From: UBA1181 sp045226255
Lineage (GTDB): Bacteria > Bacteroidota > Bacteroidia > Bacteroidales > Paludibacteraceae
Direction: 5' to 3'
NCBI GenBank assembly: GCA_045226255.1
Contig: JBGVCG010000009.1
Coordinates: 32,123 to 96,122 of the forward strand
DNA: 64,000 nt
Both the position numbers and the translations under genes were made by a program. Below the pieces are notes generated by a model. It saw nothing but the letters and a program-made list of their open reading frames with translations. It searched no databases and was not told the DNA's origin. This document shows, piece after piece, positions 8,108 through 15,653 of the stretch; within the stretch, counting starts at the first letter, position 1; the number at the start of each line of letters is the position of its first letter.

Positions 8108-8350
8108 ATGAACTTAGTTTCTGGAATGATAGTAAATGATTCTGGGTATGTGTTCAATTCCATGACGGGTGAGAGCTTTTCCATAAACCAGACGGCGAGG
8201 TTAGTCTTGACCTTGCTTGGGGAGGGATGCTCCAAAACGGATATATATAACCGCCTCTTGTCGGAGTACGATGTGGAGGCTTCCTCATTGGAGGCTGACG
8301 TGGATGATTTCTTTTATTTGTTGAGAAAATATAGAATCTTGGTGGACTGA
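8108..8350 (+). CDS. PqqD-like peptide-binding (RRE) protein
   Basis: This 80-residue protein has the PqqD/RRE pattern: an N-terminal beta hairpin (GYVFNSMTGESFSINQTA), then helices with LVLTLLGEGCSKTDIYNRLL, DVEASSLEADVDDFFYLLRKY and a final ILV. Small PqqD-like domains bind leader peptides of RiPP precursors and deliver them to modifying enzymes. It opens a four-gene operon. Its TGA overlaps the next ATG by one base. No precursor-like gene is obvious nearby, but the decarboxylase two genes on starts with a leader-like segment containing YxxPxL. Binding to that segment is my inference. Confidence 0.85.
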   Translation: MNLVSGMIVNDSGYVFNSMTGESFSINQTARLVLTLLGEGCSKTDIYNRLLSEYDVEASSLEADVDDFFYLLRKYRILVD

Positions 8351-9390
8351 TGAGAAGCTTGGTGGTGGCGATAAGTGGAATGAATGCGACGGACAATCCG
8401 GGTCCGGGGGTCGGGGTCGCCAGAAGCCTGAGACAGTCTGGTTTCGCCGATTTCCGTGTCGTGGGCTTTTGCTACGGTTCCTTGGAGCCGGGCGCCTACA
8501 TGCAGGACATCACGGACGTTTCGTATCTGCTGCCTTTCCCGAGCGAGGGTATGGTGACATTCCTGGATAGGCTGCGCTACATCCATGAGAGGGAACATAT
8601 CGACATCATCATTCCTAACTTGGACGCCGAATTGTTCATCTACATCAAGATCAAGGATAAACTGGAGGAGATGGGCATCCGCCTCTGCTTGCCCACTATC
8701 GAGCAGTTCGACTCCAGACAGAAATATCGCTTGCCGGACTTCGGGGAGAAGATGGGCTTCAGTGTCCCGAAGAGCTTCCGGTGCAATACTGTGGAGGACC
8801 TCCTCTCGTCGGAGAACGAGTTGCGGTACCCCATCATGATGAAGGGCAACTTCTATGAGGCCTACTACGCGGGTTACAGGGAACAGGCGGTCACCTATTT
8901 CTGGAACCTGTTGGCCAAATGGGGCGCTCCGGTCATCGCCCAGCAGTACATCTCAGGCGGTGAGTTCAATGTCGTGGGCGTGGGGGACGGAAAGGGCAAC
9001 CTCCTCTCTTGCGTGCCGATGCATAAGCAGTTCATCACCGACAAGGGAAAGGCTTGGGCGGGCGTCACCATCAAGGATGACCAGCTGATGGATTCGGCCC
9101 GCCGCTTCGTCGAGACCACTCGCTGGATGGGCGCCTTTGAGTTGGAACTATTGAGGGGGGACGATGGTGTCCTCTATCTTATCGAGATAAATCCTAGAAT
9201 GCCGGCTTGGGTCTATTTGGCTACCGCGGCAGGGGAGAACATACCGGAACAGATCGTCCAATTGGCTTTGGGGGAGACGCCTAGCCAGTGTGACCATTAC
9301 GATGTGGGGAAGATGTTCATCCGCTATTCCTGGGACATGGTGGTTAACCAATCTGAGTTCGGACAGTTCTCAGTGAAAGGAGAGAAGTGA
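8350..9390 (+). CDS. ATP-grasp ligase
   Basis: This 346-residue protein has an N-terminal Rossmann-like pre-ATP-grasp domain (residues 1-115, with SGMNATDNPGPGVGVARSL) and a carbamoyl-phosphate-synthetase-like ATP-grasp fold. Visible ATP and metal residues include K165 in PIMMKGNF, the acidic strand GAFELELL near 264 and the E-x-N-x-R motif IEINPRMPAW at 279-283. ATP-grasp enzymes activate a carboxylate as acyl-phosphate and join it to an amine or thiol. The substrate cannot be read from sequence. It overlaps the PqqD-like gene by one base and precedes the decarboxylase by one base, so the three products are probably made together. Confidence 0.88.
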   Translation: MRSLVVAISGMNATDNPGPGVGVARSLRQSGFADFRVVGFCYGSLEPGAYMQDITDVSYLLPFPSEGMVTFLDRLRYIHEREHIDIIIPNLDAELFIYIKIKDKLEEMGIRLCLPTIEQFDSRQKYRLPDFGEKMGFSVPKSFRCNTVEDLLSSENELRYPIMMKGNFYEAYYAGYREQAVTYFWNLLAKWGAPVIAQQYISGGEFNVVGVGDGKGNLLSCVPMHKQFITDKGKAWAGVTIKDDQLMDSARRFVETTRWMGAFELELLRGDDGVLYLIEINPRMPAWVYLATAAGENIPEQIVQLALGETPSQCDHYDVGKMFIRYSWDMVVNQSEFGQFSVKGEK

Positions 9391-9391
9391 T

Positions 9392-10735
9392 ATGGGAAAG
9401 AAGAAATACGAAAGACCGATGTTGAAACGGATCGTTCCGACGATGCCGGGCAAGACGGGCCAGAACGTGGCGGTGGTCGCTCAGACCGAGATCGATGGTG
9501 TCGGCCTGGATCGCCTGCGTAGCCGGTTCGGCTCTCCGCTGTTCGTCTTTTCCGAGCGTACGCTGCGGAAGAACATGCGCGAGGCGGTGCGGGCTTTCTC
9601 CACACGCTATCCTGAGGTGCGCTTCGCATGGTCTTACAAGACGAATTACCTGAACACGATCTGCCGCATCTTCCACGAGGAGGGTGCCATGGCGGAGGTG
9701 GTCTCCGGCTTTGAATACGACAAGGCCCTCGCGAACGGTGTGCCTTCCAACCTGATCATCTTCAACGGCCCCGCCAAGAGCGAGCAGGACCTGCTTAGGG
9801 CCATCGAGGGGGATAGCCTGATCCATATCGACAACACGGAGGAACTCCGCATACTGACCAATCTTTCCATAGAGAAAAATATAAAACCGAGGGTGGCCCT
9901 CCGCGTGAACATGGACGTGGGGATCTATCCTCCGTGGAACCGCTTCGGCTTCAACCTGGAGTCGGGGCAGGCGTGGGACGCCCTGGAGAAGATCGCTTCG
10001 GAGGGTAAACTGAACTGCGTGGGCCTGCATTGCCACATCGGCACGTTCATTCAAACGGCTGACGCCTACCGCATCGAGGCGGAGAAACTGGCCCTCTTGG
10101 CGAAGGATTCGATGGAGAAACTGGGCTTGCCGATCGCCTATGTGGACATGGGTGGCGGCTTTGCCTCCAAGAATACGTTGAAGTCGTCTTACTTGACGGG
10201 CGAGGACCTCTGCCCGACGTTCGACGACTATGCGGAGACCATCACCAGCGTCTTCCGCACCATGAAATTTCCTGACGGTAAACGGCTGCGCATCGTGCTG
10301 GAGACAGGACGGGCGTTGGTCGATAACGCAGGCTTTCTGCTCACCTCCGTCATCACGAACAAACGCATGGCGGACGGCCGTCTGAACACGGTGATCGACG
10401 CGGGCGTGAACCTGCTCTTCACCTCCTTCTGGTACAACCATAAGGTGACCGCCACCTACGAGAGCACCTCGCAGGTGGAGCCTACGATGTTGTGCGGACC
10501 GTTGTGCATGAACATAGACGTGATCCGCGATAATGTGATGCTTCCTCCGTTGAAGAGGAATGACCTGCTGCTGATTCATAACGTCGGCGCTTATAATGTG
10601 ACGCAGTGGATGCAGTTCATCACCATGCGCCCTAAGGTGGTGATGGTGAAGGAGAACGGTGAGGTCATCTTGCTGCGTGACGCTGAATGCTTGAACGATG
10701 TCAATGGAGTCGAGGATAGATGCACGGTGAACTGA
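9392..10735 (+). CDS. PLP-dependent decarboxylase (diaminopimelate-decarboxylase-like) with leader-like N-terminus
   Basis: This 447-residue protein has an alanine-racemase-type barrel plus C-terminal beta domain. Active-site features are intact: K83 in AWSYKTNYL for the PLP Schiff base, HCHIG at 213-217, GGG at 254-256, E304-x-x-R307 in ETGR, C372 in CGPLC and Y401 in GAYN. It should decarboxylate an amino acid or amino-acid-like group. The first 22 residues (MGKKKYERPMLKRIV and on) precede the family domain and contain Y6-x-x-P9-x-L11. This is the spacing of the lasso-peptide leader motif recognised by PqqD-like proteins. It is also like the Lys-Lys-x-Tyr-x-x-Pro start of many small Bacteroidota proteins. 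It is not a clean lysA: the pathway neighbours are absent and the context is a peptide-modification-like operon. Confidence 0.85.
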   Translation: MGKKKYERPMLKRIVPTMPGKTGQNVAVVAQTEIDGVGLDRLRSRFGSPLFVFSERTLRKNMREAVRAFSTRYPEVRFAWSYKTNYLNTICRIFHEEGAMAEVVSGFEYDKALANGVPSNLIIFNGPAKSEQDLLRAIEGDSLIHIDNTEELRILTNLSIEKNIKPRVALRVNMDVGIYPPWNRFGFNLESGQAWDALEKIASEGKLNCVGLHCHIGTFIQTADAYRIEAEKLALLAKDSMEKLGLPIAYVDMGGGFASKNTLKSSYLTGEDLCPTFDDYAETITSVFRTMKFPDGKRLRIVLETGRALVDNAGFLLTSVITNKRMADGRLNTVIDAGVNLLFTSFWYNHKVTATYESTSQVEPTMLCGPLCMNIDVIRDNVMLPPLKRNDLLLIHNVGAYNVTQWMQFITMRPKVVMVKENGEVILLRDAECLNDVNGVEDRCTVN

Positions 10736-12867
10736 AGACATTCCTCAGAAGTGTGCGGAATAGCTACTCCGCATTGGTCTTCTCCCGCGATTCGTGGGTG
10801 GGGATCGCCTTGCTGTTGGTGACCTTCCTCTATCCGATGTCCGGCCTGTGCGGTTTGCTTTGCTGCCTGCTCGTGAATGGGCTCGCTATGCTATTGTCCC
10901 TCAATCGTTTTAAGATGGTGAATGGCCTTTATGGCTTCAATGCGGTCATCGTGGGTGTCGCGATCGGTACGCTTTATCCCTGCGGTGTCTCGTTGTTCGT
11001 CATGCTCTTCGCCCTTTCGATCATGGTGCTCCTGCTCATAGCGGGTCTGGACGGTATCCTGGAGAAATATCACCTTCCCTATTTGGTCTTCCCTTTCCTC
11101 TTCTGCCTCTGGACGGTCTTGCTGTTGACGCAGCAAATGGACGGGGAGATCGTCTTCGATTGCGTCTTTGGCGAGCATGACAGCATGCTCTCGTTGGGGG
11201 GCTTTTCGTTGTCGACCCTTTCCGACCACCTCGTTTGGGTCTCCCTTCCGAAATGGCTGACCAGCTATTTCTTAGGCTTGAGCTGCATCCTCTTCCGCCA
11301 GGATGTCATGGTGGGTTTCCTTTTGGCGGTGATCCTATTGTGCTATTCTAGGATAGCCTTCCTCTATACCTTCGTCAGCCATCTCCTTGCCTATTTCCTC
11401 TACGTTTTCATGGGCGGGGATCTCTTCCATATCCCTTATGTCTGCTTCGGCTTCAATTTCATCCTGACGTCGCTCGCCTTGGGTTGTAGCTATTTGGTGC
11501 CTTCCAAGAGTTCCTTCCTGTGGTCCTTGCTGTTGGTGCCGGTGCAGTTCATCGTGGTATACGCTTCGACTAGGCTGCTGACGTATCTCTATTTGCCTAC
11601 ATTCTCCCTCTCCTTCTGTTTGGTGAGCCTTCTTTTCCTCACCTTGCTGAAGATGCGGGGAACCACTTCATCCCCTACGCTTTCCTATTTCTTGGAGCGC
11701 ACGCCGGAGGAGAACCTGTACCAACATCGTACGGGTCTGAATCGCTTCAAATGGTATGGCTACCAAGCCTTTGACTTGCCTTTTTGTGGAATTTGGACGG
11801 TCTCGCAGGGTCCTCACGGGGCCTATACCCACAAGGACCAATGGGCGGATGCATGGGACTTTGTCGTGGAGGTGGAGGGTAGTCAGTTCCGCGGGGAAGG
11901 TTCCCGGTTGGAGGATTACTACTGTTACGGCAAACCAGTGATGTCACCAGGCGAGGGCGTTGTGGTCGCTATCGAGAATAGTGTCGACGACAATCCTGTG
12001 GGCGTGAGCAACGAGGTGCAGAATTGGGGCAATTATGTGATCATCAAGCATGGTGAGGAGCTCTATTCCTTGCTGGCACACCTGAAGAGGGATTCGTTTC
12101 GGTGCGTGGTGGGGCAACAGGTCGCTAAGGGCGAGGAGTTGGCGCTATGTGGCAATACGGGGCTCTCTCCGTATCCGCATCTGCACTTCCAGTTCCAGTC
12201 TGCTCCTTATGCGGGTGCGCCTACGCTTTCGTATCCTTTGGTCAACTACATGGAGGCGGGTGCGGACGGTTCCCGTCTCTGTTCCTGCGGAATGCCAGGC
12301 GAGGGTAGTTCCCTCTTCAACCTGATTGGCAAGAACGAGCGGCCTTTCGGCTTCTTCCTCGCGAAGGGGGCGAGGTTCCTCTCTTCGTCCGATAGGTTCG
12401 GCGAGGCGGAGTGGGTCGTTTGTGAGGAGTATGGCTATTCCTTCCTCTATGACGAGCGGAACGATTCCAAGGCATGGTTCTCCTGCAAGGAGGGCGTGTT
12501 CGAGTTCCAGCGATATGAGGGCGACCGCAAATGTGCGCTCTACTATTTCTTCCTCTCTCATTTCAAGACGGTAGTGGGGAATGTGGAGAACTGGAGGTTG
12601 ACGGACGAGGTTCCGCTCTCCATCCGAAGGGCAGGGTTCATGGGCTATCTGCAGGACCTGGTCGCACCATTTTGCTCTTTCGTGGAGAACACCTTCCAAG
12701 CCGATGGCACCTCAGCCGGTGGTGGAATGCGCTCGTCGGTCTCCACCTCCGTGAAGGGTAGGGTGGTTAGCTCGTTGAGCTTCCGCACGGTATGCAAACC
12801 AGGCAATTCGCTCGAGATAGAGGTGGAAGGCACTGAACCGTTTAGGGTGACGGTGGTGGGGAGGTGA
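10720..12867 (+). CDS. Urea-transporter-like membrane domain fused to M23 peptidase
   Basis: This 715-residue protein starts inside the end of the decarboxylase gene (16-base overlap). Residues 25-312 form about ten hydrophobic segments with the urea-transporter signature GLYGFNAVIVGVAIG near 69-83. Residues about 345-500 are an M23 (lysostaphin/LytM-type) metallopeptidase with H371, D380 (AWDF), H454 in LLAHL and H487-x-H489 in PHLHF, so the zinc site looks complete. The last 200 residues are a beta-rich region of unknown role. A membrane channel for a small neutral or guanidino-like solute joined to a peptidase suggests that the operon's product is moved and peptide-trimmed at the membrane. 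This role is inference. No independent promoter is seen. Confidence 0.85.
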   Translation: MHGELKTFLRSVRNSYSALVFSRDSWVGIALLLVTFLYPMSGLCGLLCCLLVNGLAMLLSLNRFKMVNGLYGFNAVIVGVAIGTLYPCGVSLFVMLFALSIMVLLLIAGLDGILEKYHLPYLVFPFLFCLWTVLLLTQQMDGEIVFDCVFGEHDSMLSLGGFSLSTLSDHLVWVSLPKWLTSYFLGLSCILFRQDVMVGFLLAVILLCYSRIAFLYTFVSHLLAYFLYVFMGGDLFHIPYVCFGFNFILTSLALGCSYLVPSKSSFLWSLLLVPVQFIVVYASTRLLTYLYLPTFSLSFCLVSLLFLTLLKMRGTTSSPTLSYFLERTPEENLYQHRTGLNRFKWYGYQAFDLPFCGIWTVSQGPHGAYTHKDQWADAWDFVVEVEGSQFRGEGSRLEDYYCYGKPVMSPGEGVVVAIENSVDDNPVGVSNEVQNWGNYVIIKHGEELYSLLAHLKRDSFRCVVGQQVAKGEELALCGNTGLSPYPHLHFQFQSAPYAGAPTLSYPLVNYMEAGADGSRLCSCGMPGEGSSLFNLIGKNERPFGFFLAKGARFLSSSDRFGEAEWVVCEEYGYSFLYDERNDSKAWFSCKEGVFEFQRYEGDRKCALYYFFLSHFKTVVGNVENWRLTDEVPLSIRRAGFMGYLQDLVAPFCSFVENTFQADGTSAGGGMRSSVSTSVKGRVVSSLSFRTVCKPGNSLEIEVEGTEPFRVTVVGR

Positions 12868-12925
12868 GGTGTGGTATCGGCCTCCTCTTTACTGCTGGTA
12901 GTGACATTGATTAAAACTGTTTTTT

Positions 12926-13507
12926 ATGAAAAAAGCGTTTTTGTTTTTCCTTTTAGTCTATATGGCATGTGTCTGCGATTGCTTGGCGCAAAATGATGTG
13001 GTTTCGGGCGATACCATTGCTCCGACGCAAGAGAGAGAGTTGGGCTATTTTGATAAGGTTAGGGAGAATGTGTTGCATCTGGCTGACGAGTTAATGTCTT
13101 ATTATGATACCATATTGGTTGAAACGTCAGACAACGTAATCTTTTTTGTTGTCACTAATCAAGCTATTTATGATGATGGGGATTTTGATGGCTTCGAATT
13201 GCTTATGGCAAAAAAAGCTAAAAAGAGTTTCTTCATTAAGGAGATAGATGATCGTAAATATGGTGTAAACTTCTCTCGCGACATTTTTCATCTGTCTGAA
13301 GAGGAAAGTAAGACGAAAACGATTGATATTATGACGGTTAGGCTTCCTTATATGGCAATTGTGGCAAAAGGGAAAATCATTTTTGAACACTACCTCCCTA
13401 GATGTTCTTTTTTGTCTGATGATAAAATAAATATAATACACAATTCCCTGGCAATGATGCAAATACTAGAGACAATAGAAGAAAAAGGAATTTGGAAGAG
13501 TGAATAG
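12926..13507 (+). CDS. Small secreted protein of unknown function
   Basis: This 193-residue protein has a signal peptide (KKAFLFFLLVYMACVCDCLAQ) with likely cleavage after LAQ. The mature part is rich in Asp, Ile and Phe, with a central stretch DNVIFFVVTNQAIYDDGD that looks like beta strands. I recognise no domain. Its codons are clearly more AT-rich than those of the preceding operon, which suggests a different origin or weaker selection. It follows the UT-M23 gene by 58 bases without a visible terminator, so read-through is possible, but nothing links it functionally to that operon. Confidence 0.65.
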   Translation: MKKAFLFFLLVYMACVCDCLAQNDVVSGDTIAPTQERELGYFDKVRENVLHLADELMSYYDTILVETSDNVIFFVVTNQAIYDDGDFDGFELLMAKKAKKSFFIKEIDDRKYGVNFSRDIFHLSEEESKTKTIDIMTVRLPYMAIVAKGKIIFEHYLPRCSFLSDDKINIIHNSLAMMQILETIEEKGIWKSE

Positions 13508-13582
13508 GGGTGGTTTATTGTTCGGTTATTTGTGTAGCGATACAATCATTAAATTTATTGATGATAAAAGAAACGAATATAA

Positions 13583-13711
13583 ATCTTTTTCGGGGAAACT
13601 GATATTCTCTCAAATGATATTACTTTTGTAGTCGATGTCGGGCAGATGGATGAGGCTCGGCATGATTGGGACGTGGATATTACTGCGCCTGTTTTTATGA
13701 ATAAATTCTAA
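13583..13711 (+). pseudogene. Possible remnant of a coding gene (no start)
   Basis: After an in-frame stop at 13580, a 42-codon open stretch ends in TAA at 13709-13711. It reads with protein-like composition (FVVDVGQMDEARHDWDVD, then APVFMNKF) and richer GC than its flanks. It has no ATG before residue 21 of the frame, so it looks like the 3' end of a decayed gene. I cannot name the family. Confidence 0.35.
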
Positions 13712-13729
13712 TTGTTTTTGTTATAATCG

Positions 13730-14275
13730 ATGAAGGAAGAATTGATACCTCACAGAGGTGATTACAAAAAATTGCTTTCGTACCAGAAAGCGGATGTGAT
13801 TTATTGTCTGACTTACTACTTTGTGGAGCACTATCTGCGGCGTAATGACCGTACTTGTGACCAGATGATTCAGGCTGCCCGATCCGGTAAGCAGAACATC
13901 ATAGAGGGGTGTGCCGCCAGTAGCACAAGCGCTAAGACAGAGATCAAATTGGTAAATGTGGCGAAAGCTAGTCTGCAGGAATTGCTCGAGGATTACGAGG
14001 ATTACCTAAAGACTCGTTGCCACAGGCAATGGGAAGAGGATTCCGTGGAATTGCTGAAAATGCGTGAGCTGGGCACCAAACACAACGACACAGCCTTTTT
14101 CATGAATATTGCCCAAACTCGTCCCCCTGAGACAATTGCCAACATGTGCATCGTGCTGATAAAGCAAGCTGACTACCTGCTTTTCAAACAGTTGAAACGC
14201 CTCGAAAAGGATTTCTTGGAACATGGTGGTTTTAACGAAAGGATGTACCGTTTACGCTCAAAGCGAAGGGAATAG
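13730..14275 (+). CDS. Four-helix-bundle protein (23S rRNA intervening-sequence protein family)
   Basis: This 181-residue, mostly helical protein has features of the S23/IVP four-helix-bundle family: TYYFVEHYLRRNDRTCDQMI, then QAARSGKQNIIEGCAASSTS and KTEIKLVNVAKASLQELLEDY. This is the 'four helix bundle suffix' type common in Bacteroidota. The biochemical role is unknown; related proteins form pentameric bundles and bind nucleic acid. No reverse transcriptase or variable repeat is nearby, so it is not an accessory subunit of a diversity-generating retroelement here. A perfect inverted repeat covers its stop codon. Confidence 0.8.
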   Translation: MKEELIPHRGDYKKLLSYQKADVIYCLTYYFVEHYLRRNDRTCDQMIQAARSGKQNIIEGCAASSTSAKTEIKLVNVAKASLQELLEDYEDYLKTRCHRQWEEDSVELLKMRELGTKHNDTAFFMNIAQTRPPETIANMCIVLIKQADYLLFKQLKRLEKDFLEHGGFNERMYRLRSKRRE

Positions 14276-14290
14276 TCCACTATTCCCTTC
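14265..14290 (+). terminator. Hairpin over the four-helix-bundle gene stop
   Basis: A perfect 11-bp inverted repeat (14265-14275 and 14280-14290) with a 4-base loop covers the TAG stop. No T-run follows on either strand, so it may be an mRNA-stabilising hairpin or a weak terminator. Confidence 0.45.
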
Positions 14291-14315
14291 CCTCCCCACT
14301 TTCCAAATTATTTAC

Positions 14316-14323
14316 TACCTTTG
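14316..14323 (+). promoter_or_regulatory. -7 box for the AlkD-like gene at 14343
   Basis: TACCTTTG lies 19 bases before the chosen ATG. This supports starting the gene at 14343 rather than at the upstream in-frame ATG (14223), which would overlap the four-helix-bundle gene. No clear -33 element. Confidence 0.45.
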
Positions 14324-14342
14324 TACTCCCAAGAACAAAATT

Positions 14343-15014
14343 ATGGACGAATTTTTCATGTATGACGAGGAAATGGAGCAGCAGGTGAATCAAGTGAAAC
14401 GCATGCTTCATCTCTCTATGAATGGTGTGGTCTCCGAGTGCATGTCCGCTGCTGGATTGGACTACAAGACGATCTATGGCGTGCAGTTGCCTCGCCTCAA
14501 GGAGATGGCTGCTGGCATGGAGAAGCGCAAGCCCTTGGCTCGACGCTTGTGGGTGTCGAACTGTAGGGAGATGATGCTGCTGGCCACGATGCTCTGTCCC
14601 GCCGATTCCTTCAGCGCCGAGGAGGCGGTGAAGTGGCTCTCCGAATGTCATAACATGGAGTTGGTGGAGCAACTCTGCCTGAACCTCCTGCGTGATATGG
14701 AGGGGGCTGACGCACTGATTCCCTCTTTGTTGGGGATGCAAGGGAAATACATGAGGGCGGGCGCCTATGTGCTGGCCTCTTTCTTGTATATGCGCGGCAC
14801 GTTGACCGGCGAGGCGGAGGATGCCTGCAAGACGGCGCTGAAGAGTGACCTCTCCGCTGACGATTATGCGGTCTATGCCTCTGTCGCCCGCTTCCTGCGT
14901 GTGCTCTCCGATAGGGAGCGTGAGTACGTGGAGAGCCTTGTCGACGGACTGGAGGAGGCTACCGGTAAGGGCGCTTCCTTCGTGCGGGAGAATGTGCGTA
15001 TGATGTTAATGTGA
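14343..15014 (+). CDS. AlkD-like HEAT-repeat protein, probably non-catalytic
   Basis: This 223-residue helical protein resembles the second AlkD-like family of Bacteroidales, often annotated as DNA alkylation repair. Features are an N-terminal MNGVVSECMSAAGLDYKTIYG, LPRLKEMA, and repeating helices with AEEAVKWLSECHNMELVEQL. At the place where AlkD has NWDLVD, this protein has NMELVEQ, so the stacking Trp and the key Asp are missing. I therefore expect DNA or protein binding rather than base excision. The start at 14343 fits the -7 box at 14316. The hemolysin-III gene follows 12 bases after the stop, so they may be cotranscribed. Confidence 0.75.
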   Translation: MDEFFMYDEEMEQQVNQVKRMLHLSMNGVVSECMSAAGLDYKTIYGVQLPRLKEMAAGMEKRKPLARRLWVSNCREMMLLATMLCPADSFSAEEAVKWLSECHNMELVEQLCLNLLRDMEGADALIPSLLGMQGKYMRAGAYVLASFLYMRGTLTGEAEDACKTALKSDLSADDYAVYASVARFLRVLSDREREYVESLVDGLEEATGKGASFVRENVRMMLM

Positions 15015-15026
15015 TGATGTAGTAAT

Positions 15027-15653
15027 ATGTTTGATAAAGAAAAAGCTGAATTTGCGAATACCTGGACGCACGCTGTTGCCTTGCTCCTTTTTTGCCTGAT
15101 GGCGATTCCCCTTTTGATAGGGGCCTTCAGCCATGGTTCCGCCGCGTTGGATTTAGGTATGATTCTTTTTGTCGTGGGCGAGGTGATGATGTTCGGTTCC
15201 TCCACGCTTTACCATTGGTCCAAGGATCCCGAAAAGAAGCGCATGTTGCGCTACTTCGACCATAGTGCGATCTATATCTCCATCGCAGGCTCCTATTCCC
15301 CTATCTTGTTGCATGCGATTGGCGGCACGTTGGGCAACGTCTGCTTCTTCGTCATCTGGGGACTGACCCTGTTGGGCATTGTCTATAAGATATTCTTCTT
15401 AGGCAAATATCCTAAGTTCTCCTTGGGCCTCTATCTGGTCATGGGCTGGCTGATCATCATCCTTATCAAGCCTGTTTTCGAGACATTCCCCGCCAGCAGC
15501 CTGTGGATGTTGTTGGGCGAGGGGATCGCTTTCACGTTCGGCACCTATTTCTTCTGGAAGGACGATTCCCGCACCTACTACCATTCCATTTGGCATGCGT
15601 TCGTCTTCATGGGGTGCCTCTCCCACTGCCTACTCCTCTGGTTCCTCCTCTAG
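15027..15653 (+). CDS. Hemolysin III / PAQR-family membrane protein
   Basis: This 208-residue protein has about seven transmembrane segments and the metal-site motifs of the PAQR/HlyIII family: SSTLYHW after TM2, FDHSAIYISI, and HSIWHAFVFMG near the C-terminus. The Ser-Asp-His3 set is complete. Family members are thought to be zinc-dependent hydrolases of lipid amides; the bacterial role is unclear and 'hemolysin' is a historical name. It follows the AlkD-like gene by 12 bases. Its last 24 bases overlap the convergent DUF4924 gene. Confidence 0.9.
   Translation: MFDKEKAEFANTWTHAVALLLFCLMAIPLLIGAFSHGSAALDLGMILFVVGEVMMFGSSTLYHWSKDPEKKRMLRYFDHSAIYISIAGSYSPILLHAIGGTLGNVCFFVIWGLTLLGIVYKIFFLGKYPKFSLGLYLVMGWLIIILIKPVFETFPASSLWMLLGEGIAFTFGTYFFWKDDSRTYYHSIWHAFVFMGCLSHCLLLWFLL

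Noticed and set aside
9392..10735. Calling the decarboxylase lysA
   Set aside because: Active-site motifs fit the superfamily, but the N-terminal extension and operon partners do not fit lysine synthesis, so a symbol would be misleading.
9344..10741. 465-codon minus-strand frame across the decarboxylase
   Set aside because: Antisense to a gene with a complete PLP active site; His/Arg/Gln-rich composition is typical of shadow frames in GC-richer genes.
13730..14275. Four-helix-bundle protein as an Avd-like subunit of a diversity-generating retroelement
   Set aside because: No reverse transcriptase, template repeat or variable repeat is visible around it.
14223..14342. Upstream in-frame start for the AlkD-like gene at 14343
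   Set aside because: It would overlap the four-helix-bundle gene and precede the -7 box at 14316; the added residues do not look like family sequence.
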